From Chlorocebus sabaeus (lineage: Eukaryota > Chordata > Mammalia > Primates > Cercopithecidae), in NCBI RefSeq assembly GCF_047675955.1, contig NC_132910.1, positions 88,314,923 to 88,378,922 on the forward strand: DNA of 64,000 nucleotides. The letters run 5' to 3'. The notes under the pieces are model-generated. The model worked only from the letters and a program-made list of their open reading frames with translations, had not been told where the DNA came from and made no database searches. Positions 44,430 through 57,790 of this stretch are shown here, in pieces. Within the stretch, counting starts at the first letter, position 1. Each line of letters begins with the position of its first letter. Position numbers and translations under genes: made by a program.

Positions 44430-46720
44430 TCTATTCAATCAACAAATATTAAGTGGTATATACTATTACATTAAGTGCATGTGTTATTCTAGCTACTAGA
44501 AATAGGGCAAAGGACAAAACACAGACCAAAATCTTTCTTCTCATAAAGATAGTATTTTAGTAAATTTGGCAGACAGTGAAAAAAATAAATTTCTAAAATA
44601 TATAATATGTTAGATGAGGGTAAGAGAAAACATAAAGTGTGATCAGTGTCAATGTATTGTTTCTTGATGTATTGTTTCTTGAGTAAGTAGTTAAAAGAAA
44701 TGACGGATTGAGAATATACTGGATATATATAAAGAACAGTAAAGAAATATAGAAAGATAGGAGGAGAGGAGCAGAAAGTGAAATCAGAGAGATAAAAGAG
44801 TGTAGAGGAGTGTAAAGATTTGGACTGGCTGTAGGCATTCATAATAACTTATTAATAACTCTTTGTCAGATGGTAACCAGTTAGCAGAATTTTATGCAGA
44901 GAATAGGCATGATATGATTGATATTTTAATAAAAAAAATCCTAGTATGTTGAAAATAGACTAGATTTATTTTATTTTTGTTTTGTTTTTCAGTGGTGGGC
45001 TTGATAGAAGGCAGAAAGTTCACTTGTGAGGCTGTTGCAATAATCCAGGTGAAAGATAATGATCGCACAGGTCAAGATTTTAGTTCTGAGCTGTTGGAAA
45101 GAGAGCTACCATTAGCAGAAACAAACAAGTAAACAAATCTATTAAAAGAGCATGTTTGGAGGCAATGGCAGTAGAATGATCAGGAGCTCACTTTCAAACA
45201 TAGTAAATTATATATGTATATTTTAATATCAGCAAAGATGCCAAGGGTACAGTTGTATATATGAGGCTGGACTGCAGGGAAAGGAAGATTGTAAATATAA
45301 GATTTGGAAGTATTACCATATAAATGACACTGAATGGGCTTCAAGAGAATTAGCATAATAGTAAGGAGAAAAGGCCCAAATACAGTCATGCATCATTAAA
45401 CAAGGATACACTCTGAGAAATGCATCCTTAGGCAATTTTGTTGTTGTGTGAACATCACGCGGGGTTCTTACACAATGTTAGATTGTATAGCCTACTGCTC
45501 ACCTAGGTTGTATGGTATACCCTGTTGCACCTAGGCTAAAAACCTATGCAGCATGTTTCTGCACTGAATATTTAGGCAATTGTATTCCAATGGTAAGTAT
45601 TTGTGTATCTAAACATAGCAAAGATAATGGGATGCACAATGACATGATGGTGGTTATGATGTCACTAGATGATAGAAATTATTCACCTCCATTATAATTT
45701 TATGCATCCATCATTTTATATACAGCCCATTATTGATCAAAATGTCATTATAAGGTGCATTAACTCCCAGTGAGTAACAAAAATTGGATTGTGAGATGAG
45801 GAGAAACCAGTTATGGGATTGAGATTATCTTTTGAGAAAGAAGGAAAACCAGGGGAGTGTGATGTCCTCAGAGTAACAAATATGACAAATGCTAACAGAT
45901 CAAGTAAATGAGGACTGAGAAATAACCATGGAATTATCTTACTGGAAGTCACTGATGACCTCGATAAAAACCATTTTGGTTAGGTAGTAACAACGAAGTC
46001 TTGCTGGTAGGAGTTCAGTAGAGAATAGTGGAAGAAAAACTGGGAATCATGGGTATAGACAAGGAGATAAGTGGATCAGTATTTGAGAAAGTCAAGGTTA
46101 AGAGGCCATTTAAAAATGTGAGAAACAACAGCATGTTTATACATTTATAGGAAAGTTCTAGTAGAAAGGGAATGGTTGAGAGAAAAAGAAAAATCACTAA
46201 AACAAAGACTTTGTAAGATAGGGAAAAGATCTAGTTCGTAGGTAGGAAGGTGAAAGATGTGCATAGGAAAAAGTTGAAAATGTGAGTTCAAGTGCAAGTG
46301 GGTTATTAGAAATTGTAGTGGGGGTTGTAGAAAGTCTTTTCTGACTTCCTCCTCCTTCTCAGTGAACTAGGCAGTAAAGTGCTTTATTAAGACAGCCCTA
46401 GAAAATTAATACAGTAAATCATAGTAAGAGCAAAGTTGTGGCAGTACTGGAACATTAGTCAAAAGACAGGAAGTAATGGCTGGAGAGCCCAAAGACTGAG
46501 TGTTGGACTTGCAAGTGGTGATGTTGATGAAGATCATTAGATGAAAGAACTTACAGGAACTGAGATGCCAGAAAATGGCAGATAATGGATTGTCTTTTAA
46601 ATCATCAAGAACTGTGACAGCACCAATGTTGGAGAAAGTGATGGGAAATCAGAAAGTAAAAGATTAAGTTGATACTGGGAACTGATCAGAGAGCTTTTAT
46701 ATGGCAAGTAGGAGCAAAAA
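44430..46720 (+). repeat. long ancient repeat, split by a Tigger-like element
   Basis: Before 45384: 'aacaaatattaagtgg...gctactagaaatagggcaaaggac...gaggctgttgcaataatccaggtgaaagataatg'. After 45768: 'aggaaaaccaggggagtgtgatgtcctcagag...gatcaagtaaatgaggactgagaaataacc...gaagtcactgatgacctcgataaaaacc'. These are consecutive parts of one widespread mammalian repeat whose wording I know but whose name I cannot give with confidence. Same family as 14690-15010. Confidence 0.5.
45384..45768 (+). mobile_element. Tigger-like non-autonomous DNA transposon
   Basis: Begins CAGTCATGCATCATTAAACA, an ancestral CAGTCATGCGTCGCTTAACG-type terminus, with 'gagaaatgcatccttaggcaattttgttgttgtgtgaacatc' and ends 'atgtcattataaggtgcattaactc', the complementary pattern. 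The ends are inverted repeats typical of the pogo/Tigger group. No transposase remains. Confidence 0.75.
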
Positions 46721-46789
46721 TAGAGGAATGGCTAGCATGATCTGATGATATAAGATTTAAAGCTGATATCATAATGTATGTTTAAACCT

Positions 46790-47100
46790 TTATTCAACTG
46801 ATGTCATACTATATGCATTCTTCTTAGAAATGGATTTTTATGTAGCCTTACAGTTGACATTTATCCACATAAGTATATGTTCATTAATTTCTACTGCATA
46901 GTATTCCATTATATAACTATGGAAAATGTATCCATTCCCCTGTTAGTAAATGTTTAGTTTTTTCCAATTCTTGATATTACAAAACAAGTTGGTTTCCATT
47001 GACTTTTGTTTTTATCTTGCTATACTTATAGTTGTGTCTCAATTATTTAAAAATTAAACCTACTATCTTTTTGTGATAAGTCCTTTTGGAAATTTTATAT
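46790..47100 (-). repeat. old LINE-1 ORF2 C-terminal fragment
   Basis: 'ctgcatagtattccattatataactatg...aatgtatccattcccctgttagtaaatg' is the antisense of the L1 ORF2 end. Confidence 0.65.
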
Positions 47101-48239
47101 TATTAACACTTATAAACAGCATTTTGTAAATTTTTTAATATTAATCTAACATTTTTTCATAATTATCTCCATATTTTTACATTTTTACAAGTACTATTAT
47201 TGTTATTATTTTACTATTTGAATTTAATACATATTCTTGTTTTCTTTTTAAAAAATGTACTTGAAATTGCAAATTTCTTTGGCTTTTGCTGCATTTCACA
47301 AGTATTGATAAGTATACATATCATACATTTTTTTCCATTCAGTTCTTCATATTTTTTTAATATCAGTGACCTCTACTTTGAATTCTACTTAAACTCGTAA
47401 CTTGAAGAATGTTATGTAAGTTCAATGTAATGCTTTCTTTCGCCCCTTATATCCCGCTTCTTCCTCTGAGCTTTATTTCTCCATTGTTAAATTCATCTTC
47501 TCTTAATTATTTTAGCAATGTTAAAGCCTCTCTTAAAAAATAATTTTAAGTAATTACTGAATTACAGATATTTAGATATAAGATTACAAGGTCTGACTAA
47601 TGATTTTTAGTATTAATGACTTTTATCTGTAATAAATATATAATACAGTCTAATTATACATTAATATTTTTATGCAATTAATACTTGGTCAACCTTTTTT
47701 ATTTCTTGAATTTCAAAATTTCTTAGTCATTGAGTTTTAGGTATGATTATTTTAAATAAAATTTTGTTATTTTATCAAAGCTGATATTTCCTGTATTTAA
47801 ACAGGTAGATTTATATTTAGATTTAGTTCAACCATCTTATTCTGTATCTTGTATTTCTGGTCCTCATGGTTTCTTTTCTTTGTTTGCAATTCCACTTTTG
47901 CTTCTCTAAAATTACTATAAATTTTTATATAATTTTTTTTCACTTACAATTTCAAATGTTACATTTCACATTTTTTGTACTTATAAACTTTTTTTAACCT
48001 TTTTATAGAAGTATATCACTCTTCCATGTACCACTTCACAAATTTTCAGAATGTGACCACGCTCATGGAACCTGTCCCAATATAAAGAAGCAGAATATCA
48101 TGAATATCCCAGGAAACCCTTAGTGTGCCCTACAGTTACTATCACCATCTGCTTAAATTTCTCTGTAGTATGTCAGGTAGTTTTCTTAGATCCACCTGTC
48201 AGGTCAATAATTCTCTGGTTGGCTCTTCCTAATCTTCTT
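47101..48239. other. unassigned T-rich DNA
   Basis: No gene or repeat identified. The region 48010-48180 ('accacttcacaaattttcagaatgtgacc...gtgtgccctacag') could be old LINE sequence, not assigned. Confidence 0.35.
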
Positions 48240-48690
48240 AGTCTGTTCATTGAGTATGATAGACAAAGGTATGCATCCAGGTGAATGGGCCAAGGGGTGC
48301 CTAGATTAAACATTTTTCCTGGCTATGTCTGTGAGGGTGTTTGCAAATGAAATTAGAATTTAAGTTGGTGGATTGAGTAAAATAGATTACCTTTCCCAAC
48401 ATTGTTGGATATCATTTAATCCTCTGAAGGCCTGAATAAAACAGAAGGTAAAGAAAGGAATCTACCCCTTTTGTTTTTCTGCCGCACTACTTGAACTGGG
48501 ACATCTAATATCATATTCTGCCCTTGAACTGGGATTTATATCATTGACTTCCCCAGTGCTAAGGCCTTCAGACTCAGACTACATTACACAACTAGCTTTC
48601 CTAGGTCTCCAGCTTGTAGATAGCAGATCATGAGACTTCTCAGTTTCTATAATTACATGAGCCAATTCCTCATAGTAAATATAAATAATA
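48240..48690 (+). mobile_element. LTR-like element, same family group as 3203-3751
   Basis: Wording 'gatggatg..tgaatgggccaaggggtgcctagattaaacattttt', 'tgtctgtgagggtgtttgcaaatgaaattag', 'ggtctccagcttgtagatagcagatcatgagacttctcag' and 'attacatgagccaattcctcatag' follows the group. The 3' end is lost in AT-rich DNA. Confidence 0.65.
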
Positions 48691-50129
48691 TACAACAATA
48701 TGTATATTATAAAATATATATAATTCTATTTTGTTATCCCATCAATAAGCTTCAGCATATTTAGTTAGAAGTTTTTCTGTTTTCATATTTATAATGCTTT
48801 AATGCCTAATTCTGTTTATTTCCATCTACTAACATTCTAATCATATCATGTAACCCAGTTGTGTGAGTTTATCTTCAGCATTAACTTTTTTATTTTTCTC
48901 TGATTTTATTATTTCAGTTTCGTTATTACTGATAAGGATATATGGATTACAACAGTCCTGGAATGATTTTAGACAGAAAAGAAAATTAAATGTAGACATG
49001 TTTGGGCCCTAAGGCATTTTTTTTTTATACTTGCCTTCCCTTCTTCCCTCCTTTATACCTAAGACCCTAAACAGAGCAAAAAATTTAAGGCCAAATCTCT
49101 TTGTATGTATGTAGAGTTTTTCTAGGTCACTTTTCATAAATGGAGAATAACTATGAAAAGATTTTCATGCATATTTTAATGCAGGATTAGAAAATTCACT
49201 TTACCCACCTGCAACAGCCTGAGGCTGTCTCTCTGGTTTTCCTGGGTGAATGACAAGCCTACACCCAGCCTTTCATGCCAAAATACAGGGTAAAATTTAC
49301 TGTGGGCTGCAGTGCCATCGGCTCTCACCATGTTGACTTTTATTATATTTTGTGCTTTTTGAATCTTTCCTTTATTATTTGGTGTTTAGTTAGAGCTTAC
49401 TTTGAAGGTTTTGTTTCATCTATGATCTCATGTTCATAGCAAAAGGGAAACTATCTGAATCAGGTCGTCATGGTTTTACATAAAAAAAGCAGTGTAAATG
49501 CTTAACCAAGTTCTCCTATTAAAAACAAACAGCGGCTGGACTCCCCACATCTGTGCCTCCACTCTTATTCTCAATCTTCATATTTCAGCTTTTTCTTTTG
49601 CATGGTTAGTGTTTTACTCTTTGAAAAATGCTTCTAAAACATCACACTAAGTCAAGCTGAAAGGTAAAATTTAAAATAGTTTTTAAAGCATAAGCCATAA
49701 CATACGTAATCACTGTTCAGTCTACAGAATCTTGACCTTAGAGCTTATGACACACCCAGTTGGCAGTAGCACCCAGGTTTTCCAAATAGCCAGTCATCAT
49801 TTTTCTTTTGTTTGCATAGACTTCTCATTAGCTGCCTTCTGCTTTTGTTGTATGATCTCAGAGTTCCTCTGCTTTCACTGAGAGGTAGTCAAGCTATTCT
49901 CTTTTCTTTTCCCCTTACTATTTTCCTGGGTTTTCTCCATATTTTTTACTGGTGTGCAAGTTCTCATTGATTTCCACGGATGCCGACCACTAACGGAGCC
50001 TGGATGAAAGCAATTAGGGAAAAGCAACAGCTCCCTGGCATGCTAGGCTACCGTCACCACCATCTTCTTTTCTGTTTCTACACTTATCAGCTAGCTTTTG
50101 TTTTCTCCCCTAAGACAGCCGTGTGGGGA
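48691..50129. other. unassigned DNA
   Basis: No gene recognised. Frames at 49980-50207 and neighbours overlap the LTR that follows and have no recognisable domain. Confidence 0.35.
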
Positions 50130-50900
50130 AAACTTTCTCAAACCATGGGCTTCCTCTGCTCTCATGTCACAACAATCAACACAGAAGACATCCGTGACAA
50201 AATGTAGAGGGGAGTTTCCCCACACACCAAGCAGTGGACACCAGATGAGTGTCCTCCTATTCAATTCCAACACTGTCTATCTGGAGACAGCATCATATCC
50301 CACAGGGTGGGGCTCAGTCCCCAAAACTGCCCCTCGCTCACCAGTCACAAATCTAAGCCTCTGAAATTCTACCAACTGGCATCAGACATTGGGGTTCCCA
50401 TGACTCCCTGTTTTGGTTCAATTAATTTGCTAGAACAGCTCACAGAACTGAGGGAAACAATTGCTCACATTTGCTGGTTTTGCAAAGGGTATCGATGGAG
50501 AGTTGCATAGGGCAGGCATGTCAAAAATGGTGTGGAGCTTCCATGCCCTCCCTGGCTATACCACCCTCCAGGAATCTCCATGTGTTCACCTATCTGGAAG
50601 CCAATTTAACCCAATCCTCTTGGGATTTTATGGAAGCTTCAGGACAGCAGTATTCCTTCCCCCCTAGAATATAGGGCAGGACCCTCTCTGGGAAAATTCT
50701 TAAGACCCATGATCAGAAAGGCCAGGGAAGAGTAGAGTCCTGCCTGGGGCAGGTGAGAGAAAGGTAGGAGAAAAGAGGGCAGGAGAAGGTCAGAGACCTG
50801 CCCCTAAGGTCTAACACACCCAACATTATAACAAAAGACTGTAATAAGGGCTATGAAAGTTGTGAGTCAGGAACCTAGGATGAAAGCCAATATTTATCAT
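50130..50900 (-). mobile_element. endogenous retroviral LTR fragment, antisense (ERVL-like)
   Basis: Relatively GC-rich block with wording 'ggggagtttccccacacaccaagcagtggac', 'gctagaacagctcacagaactgagggaaac', 'tcacctatctggaagccaatttaacccaatcctcttgggattttatggaagcttc' and 'aacaaaagactgtaataagggctatgaaag', typical of an old LTR in reverse. The several overlapping 60-90 codon frames here are by-products. Subfamily uncertain. Confidence 0.55.
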
Positions 50901-51539
50901 GACACCACAAAACCAAATCTATCTAATCTCATCATTTGTACGTGACAGTTCTTCCATTTCATTCAATATCCTCCTAACACTAAAATTCTTTCCTGAGCTT
51001 ATAATTCCCAGAAATACTTTCACTAATTGCAGGTATAGGAAAATCATTTTATAACTCTATTTTTAAAATATTTTATATTTAAATGATGATTTAAAATAGC
51101 CTGTTCTGCAAGACATAATTGCTCTGTTAAAAAAAAAAAAAGTAGAAGAAAAAAAAGACCTAACATGCCATAAAATTTTAATAACACCAAATAAGATGGT
51201 ACTTGTTGGAAAATAAAGTACGCACAACTGTAAGGGGACATAAAGCTATCAAGAAAACTGCAGCTTTGCCACAATCCTTGATTAGCTCAGGTAGCACTGT
51301 GGAGTTTCCTTCAAAGTCAATTCTTTGCTACCAGATGGAGACGTTCTTGTTTCTTGTTAGATATCCTAAACCATAATTTAATCCATTAGTCAGTAAAGAG
51401 TGGAATCATTCCCATACGTACTCCAAATATTCTCTTTCATTTCTTTTGGGTCTATGCTACAAGTCAATACTTTCTCTAGATGATTTCTTCAGACTTTTTC
51501 ATTTTATGTTTCAAGACAAACTACGCTTATTGAAAGTGA
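50901..51539. other. unassigned DNA
   Basis: Nothing recognised. Confidence 0.4.
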
Positions 51540-51650
51540 GGCTTTGGGAATGTACAACATTGCGAATGTACAAAATGCCACTTAATTGTACACTTTACAA
51601 TGACTGATTTTATGCTGTGTGAATTTCTCCACAATAAAAACATGAGATTT
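51540..51650 (+). repeat. old L1 3' UTR end
   Basis: 'aatgtacaaaatgccacttaattgtacactttacaatgactgattttatgctgtgtgaatttctccacaataaaaa' follows the common L1M 3' end; 5'-truncated. Confidence 0.75.
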
Positions 51651-53403
51651 TCTCACCAGCAGTGTTGATAAAGCAGTACCAATTTCTATTTATGAATGAA
51701 GTACACTGGTCATCTCGTCCTTGCTTTGGTTCAAACACAGAAATAACAACATCTGAGAGACTTTTCCTGACATCCCTAACATTTGTACCCAGACTTCCTT
51801 AAGCTTTCTGGAGCATTGAAAATGAAAATGACAGTCTTCCTCTTTAACGTTTCTTTTGCAATTTTGTTTCTGTTAATGTTCTTCTGATCTAATTTTCTTC
51901 CTATCTTTCTGATTCAAGTTTTGTTTGCTGGTTTAAATTTTTCCACCTACCCTTTTGATGTTAAAATTTCATGTAGTCAATAGACTTTTTCTCTTGCAGT
52001 TCTACATTAAGTTTTTGTGCAACTGAAGCTCACACAACACTTCAATGTACATCTACCGCTCTGCTACACCTCAGACTAATGCAGTAAATTGCATGCATTC
52101 TTTCTTGCTATCAACAGGCTGCTGAATGCTTCTAGATTACATCATTTTGTTTTGAAGAGTACCATGTTCATTTTCTCCAATCTCAACTGTGCTCTCAGTT
52201 ATTTCTATGTCTTCAGTCAACTGCACCTAAACTTCTAAATATTTTCTCCAGGAAAACTGAATTAATATAAATTCTACAAAAAAGGCCATATTAGTCATTC
52301 TATAAATACATTGTCAGGATTAATGAATGAACACCTAGATCTTACTTCATATTTGGCATCTATATTTTAATTCATTCTTCCCTGCTCTAATTTCTTACAA
52401 AGATGTATTTGTTCAATGATTCATGGATGCAGTAGGTACATTTTGTATTACAAAATAGTCTGTTCATTTTTCCCTGCTTCCTTCAGTAAGCTTTAACTGT
52501 GAAACAGCTTAATTGCTACTGACAGTTATTTGTTAGCTGTATAAAAGCCCCCTTTAGACCAATGTCAATGTTTGTTAATCTAACATTACTTTTTTGAAGG
52601 AAAATTACTGGTATTAAATGTACACTCATGGAAGGAAGTAATGTTGTAATCAGTTCTGTGGATTCAATTAACTAGGGTGTTAATTAATAATATTGTTTGT
52701 TTGAAAGAAAACAATTTGTACCCGAATATTTCCATTTGGCTACCTAAAGATCTTTTAAGGGATTATCTGACCATTAGGATTCTTATTATCTTGATAAAAT
52801 ACCCTAGTTCGGTGATTACAAAATAATGTAATGAGATCTTTCTTAAACTCAAGTATTTTATACAATATCACAAATAAAATTCTTCCTTACTGATGAATCA
52901 ATACTATGTGATATCAAAATGATAAAGTTATAGCCCTATTCAATGTCTCTTTTTTCACATAATTTTAAATTAATATCTCTCTGGTCCTATCATTTTTGTA
53001 AAAATATACCTTTATAATTAACTTATTTAAAATGATTTACCACTTCTATTATTGAAATATAGTACATTTGCTACTTTATTAACATCATTGTCATTTTATC
53101 CAAACTTCTGCCAGTTTGATGCTGTTTCTAAAATGACTCAAATATTCTGCATTGAAGCCATCCTATTTTCTTGACGACTTTGCTGAATAAATTATCTTTA
53201 TCTACATGTTTCTTATCTTTTTTCTTTTCACAGGCAACTGAAATTAATTAAAAGAAAAATAGACATGCTTTATACTTTCTATCTTTAATTCAAACTATAC
53301 TTGCTAGAGGCTGATGATTTAGTTCAGTGCTTCTACAAGACAATAAGTAAAACTGAGCCCAAACACCATAGTAATGCCAAGAGAGAAGCTTTCTCTCACT
53401 AAC
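51651..53403. other. repeat-poor unique DNA
   Basis: No repeat family and no gene recognised over about 1.7 kb. AT-rich with homeodomain/forkhead-like words around 52660-52720 (TTAATTAATAAT, GTTTGTTTG), which are common by chance in AT-rich DNA. Confidence 0.35.
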
Positions 53404-53777
53404 TGCCTTAGTCCATTCACACACTGCTATAAAGAAATAAGTAAAACTGGGTAATTTATAAAGAAAAGAGGTTTAATCCACTCAGTTACATAGGCTGTAC
53501 AGGAAGTATGACTGGGGAAGACTCAGGAAACTTACAATCATGGCGGAAGGCAAAGGGGAAGCAGGCACATCTTAAGTGGCCAGAGGAGGACGAAAAGCAC
53601 CAAGGGGAGGTGCTACACACTTTTAAACAACCAGATCTCAAGGGATCTCACTATCATGAGTACAGCAAGGGAGAAATCTGCCCCCATGATCCAATCATCT
53701 ACTACCAGGTCCCTCCACATCAATGGGGATCACAATTCAACATGAGATTTGGATGGGGATACAGAGCCAAACCTTAC
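53404..53777 (-). mobile_element. THE1/MST-type LTR (ERVL-MaLR), antisense
   Basis: 'ccttagtccattcacacactgctataaag...aaactgggtaatttataaagaaaagagg...aggaaacttacaatcatggcgg' to 'gatttggatggggatacagagccaaacc'. Full LTR length, about 370 bp, moderately diverged. The 90-codon frame 53508-53780 is incidental. Confidence 0.88.
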
Positions 53778-54424
53778 TAGTAATCACCACTCTAGGTTTT
53801 TTGTTTTGTCTTGTTTTGCTTTGTTCTGTTTTTGTTTTTTTGCAAGAAGTTGGTTTATTCTCATACCTTCAGCTGCCTTGGCCAAGTCTTTGAAATAACT
53901 CCTTTTATCATTGATAAGTTAAGTAGTGAATTCAGTAAAGCAACTATTTAGCAGAAAACAAATGCACATATTATTTCACAATTTGGAACAAGAAGAAAAA
54001 AATACATGAGAAAAAGAAAAACATCATAAAAGTCAATATCTTTTGCTCTATGCTAGGGAATCTTTATTTCTTCTTATTTCACAGCCATTCACTATACTGA
54101 CCATTCACTGAGTTATCTCACCCTGGATTTCTTAGTCTCGTATAAATTCACAAAACGATGCACTATTTTCTTGATCGCTTTTGCATTTCAACTAAGTAGG
54201 ATGTTTCTATAATATACCAATATATTTGTATTATAAAGATCTATAGCTATACCCACCCCTACCTCGTTTCAATAGCATTTACTTTCTATGCAGTCTTTTA
54301 TAAAATTCCACTTTGGGAAATCATTTCTATTAACATATTTTTATCAACAAGAGGAGGTTGTTCACACATATAAATAACCTTGAATTCATTAATATAAACT
54401 TGTAATAAGGCAATATAATTAAAA
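53778..54424. other. unassigned DNA
   Basis: A (TTTTG)n-like tract lies at about 53798-53842. Otherwise nothing recognised. Confidence 0.35.
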
Positions 54425-54630
54425 GAATAGGACGAGTTCAAATTCTAGCTTCAGTATTCAGCATCTGAATGAGATTTTCAAGTTATTTGACTTCCCTAAA
54501 CTGAAAATTCCACAAACTCCATGGGATATCATCTGTAAAACATTTTAAAGAAGTTGTGCAGTTCACAGCCTTGGAAGTACTACCTTGCATACAGCAACCT
54601 TTCAATGATAGAGAGATACTGGTATTATTA
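54425..54630 (+). repeat. MIR SINE, diverged
   Basis: 'gagttcaaattctagcttcag...gagattttcaagttatttgacttccctaaactg...atctgtaaaa' follows the MIR body. Confidence 0.55.
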
Positions 54631-55851
54631 GCTTTATGCTCATCTACCTTAGTTGAACAACTTTAAAATCTTGTAAACTATAAGATTTCATAAGTCACAA
54701 CAACTTCAGTTAATCCATTTTCCGCTCCCATTCATTTTAAGTACTCTGTGTAAGAAGTAGCATCAAAATTTGACACACAACTCATTTTAACATCAAAATT
54801 TTTTTTTAAATTACAAATCTGAGACATACCTTTTATATAATACCATGTGAAAAATGAGGAATAATTAACTATCTAATTCATGGGTATGGATCTATGAAGC
54901 TATGATTAACAATTTTAACTTCATATGGTAATATTCTTCTCCAATAATACTTTATAGCTTCAAAACCATTTAGAACAGAAAACGTAAAGGTAAAACAGAA
55001 ATCTGTTAAGGATAACTTTATTACTCTAATTCATCATAATTAACACACAATTTTAAATAATTAACTTACCCTTGCTCAGCCTCAGTTTTTTTTTTCTTGA
55101 GCATTTTACATTAGAGACAATATGATATGCACCACAGAGAAACTGAGAAAAGTTTTTACTGAAGACACATTTAATTCCAGCTCAACAGAAGAAAGTCAAA
55201 AGTAAAGGCACGATGTTAACTATTAGCGTGGAGTTGCTCACTGTCCTTTGTACTTCTAAGTTGTCTTTCAAAAGTGTAAGATTGAAAGGAGGTTAGAGTA
55301 TGGTCTCTGATTTGTAGTATTTGTTCTGAATTGTCTGGAATTCTATTTGTTTTCTTGCCTAGTGCTGACATGGGTTTGATGGCTTTAAGTTTTTTGTCAT
55401 TGTCCCCACAGGATTCTTTCCTTATCAGCTCTTGGCAGATTGCAACCGTTTAAGGAAAAACTTCTTTACTGGCTATCAACCTTATTTTCATAGCTTGTTA
55501 TTTCTCAGTGTCAAATGTATTATGTACATTAAAAAAAGTTCAATCATCCATGCCAGGCAATTGTAAGTAGAATTGTATTTTAAGTTATACAGCAAATGAA
55601 ATTGACCTTGGTAAGCCTCATGACTTGTCAGAAATATGGCCATTCCTTCGAGTTTTATTCACAGAATGCAAGAGCTAAGCTTAAAGAAGGTATACTGTTT
55701 TAAGACGAGAAAGTCACAGCTATTTCTTAAGAATAATGGCATTTGTGCCATTTTCGGTAGATGACAGTGTGCTATTTTATTTGAACAACATGACAAGTGT
55801 CTAGTATTCTTTCATGTTCTGCAGAGGTAATTTCCAAACTCTGTCCTTTTG
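54631..55851. other. unassigned DNA
   Basis: No gene or repeat recognised. Confidence 0.35.
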
Positions 55852-56012
55852 CCAAGCAGCAGTGGCACTGGCAGGGTAGTCATTGAAAATTCAAAATTTC
55901 AGACCCCACCCCTCAGAAGTACTGAATTCTGGGGTGGGACTCAGCTGTCTGGTTGGTTTTAAACAGCTCTCCAGGTGGTTCTGGTGCACACTAAAGTTTG
56001 GGAATCACTAGG
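55852..56012 (-). mobile_element. MER5A-type hAT-Charlie MITE
   Basis: Antisense wording: 'cagaccccacccctcagaagtactgaattctggggtggg', 'aaacagctctccaggtggttctggtgcacactaaagtttgggaatcact'. The terminus complementary to CAGTGGTTCTCAAACTTTAG is visible at the right end. Confidence 0.88.
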
Positions 56013-57644
56013 ATAAGCTATAAACCAAAATTACATGCAAGATGAATTTACGTACTTTAGTTACCATTTATTTTTGCAACTACCCTGGTTATAAAACTAG
56101 TTCTGTGAAAATAAATAAATAATCACAGAACATTGTGATTGGGAGAAAACTAGTAAATTATATCTTGAAAATTCGAAGCCCATCAGCTCCTCGTAGGCTG
56201 TAAAAAGTCCACCAAGGAAAAAAAAAAAAACTGAAATGAAATAATACATAGAGTAAGCAGCAAAATGAAACCTTAAAAGGAGGACATCAAAAGTCAGAAA
56301 GAAAATAACTCCAGTCCCAAACCTTGCAATGTGCCCTTTGCCTCACTGATTGCCATAAACAATTCAGTAATTTAATACTGAACAAGACAAGCATTTGCTA
56401 CATGTACATTGGATATATTTTCTACAACACAGTATATGAAAATAGTGAATCCATTCACCATTATAAAAAAAAAAAGGTATTCACTGCCTAGCAATTTCTT
56501 GAGAAAATATTGCTAGATTTAATAATATCTTAATAAATAAGACTGAAAAGTGGAGAGCTCCTTGGAACTTAATAGTTGAGACAGAATCAGGGAATTGGAA
56601 AAAAAATGCATTTTGTCTTCAGTCACTTGCATGACAGCAGTTTTATTTTAAAAATTTTCTTGCTGAAACTAGAAAAGGTTTGAAGAAAAACAATAAGAAT
56701 CTTCATTTTGAAATCAGCTAAGCAAGAGTGAAAATTCTGCCAAGTGGACTGGCTGCATGTCAGGATCATTGTAAAAATAAGTTGTGATGAACTCAGGCCT
56801 GAGTCAAAGGCGATGGCCACAAAGGGCAGGATAATGGCTGAATGATGGAGATCGCATTCCATTCCCATCACTATGAAAATAGAAAGCAAATACGAAGAAT
56901 GAAATTTTAATGTGCCTTGAAAATTAAAAGCAGTTCAGTACGAGAATGGAAGGTTTGGTCTTTCTTCACCAAGAAAGGATATACAAAATAGTGTATCATT
57001 TTTCTTCAAATTCATGAATCATCAACTACGCATGCTACCAATTGCATCGTGATCATTTTATTGACCTGCATAATTTTTAAAATGAAAATTAATACAAAGA
57101 ATTAGAGTACATCACCTCATTCAAATATTTTAAAAACCTTACATCCTTATAATATCTATTTGACAATGAAGGGTCCTCTTTATTTTCAGATGGCCAAATT
57201 TTGAAAACAAGATTTCATTTGGAGACAAACATAACATGACTTTCAAAGAACAATCTTCAACACATAAAGCTTTTCAAATCCTCAAGTCTCACATGATAGT
57301 TTTTCCTATGTATAATTAATAACAAACTGTCTCAAAATGGTTTTGTTCATCTAATGCTTATGCAAACTTAAAGAACATATTCTGCTATTGGCCACTGCAT
57401 TTCCTACTTATTGGTAATTTATCAGATTAATTTGTATTGTTTTATGAAAGCAATTTAGATATTAATCTAAATATGAGAAAATATATCTGGAGCTCACTAC
57501 TTAAACACATGGTATCAATTGCTATTTTTCTACTTGAAACCAAATTAATACAAATAATGCATCTATTCTACCCACTAAAGAATGACTTTCTATACAAACA
57601 GTCTTGAAAATGATAATGTTTTAGAATCATAAAAAAAAAAATAC
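56013..57644. other. repeat-poor unique DNA
   Basis: No repeat family recognised over about 1.6 kb. The 88-codon minus frame at 56623-56889 has hydrophobic and Ser-rich composition but no motif, start context or splice sites to support it. Confidence 0.35.
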
Positions 57645-57790
57645 TGAAATGCTATTTAGTCCAATTCCCATTGCACAGATAAGAAAACTGAATATCAAAT
57701 TACAGTAATATGTCCTATATCACTTAGTGGCTGAAATAAGAGCTGAATCAATTCCCAGTATATTTTAAACTCTTTAGGGAATGACACTTT
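57645..57790 (-). repeat. MIR-like fragment, antisense
   Basis: 'ttgcacagataagaaaactgaatatcaaattacagtaatatgtcctatatcacttagtggctgaaataagagctgaatc' parallels antisense MIR ('acagatgaggaaactgaggc...cttgcccaaggtcacacagctagtaagtggcagagctgggat'). Confidence 0.65.

Noticed and set aside
56623..56889. 88-codon minus frame in repeat-poor DNA
   Set aside because: No motif or conserved signal peptide pattern that I can defend.
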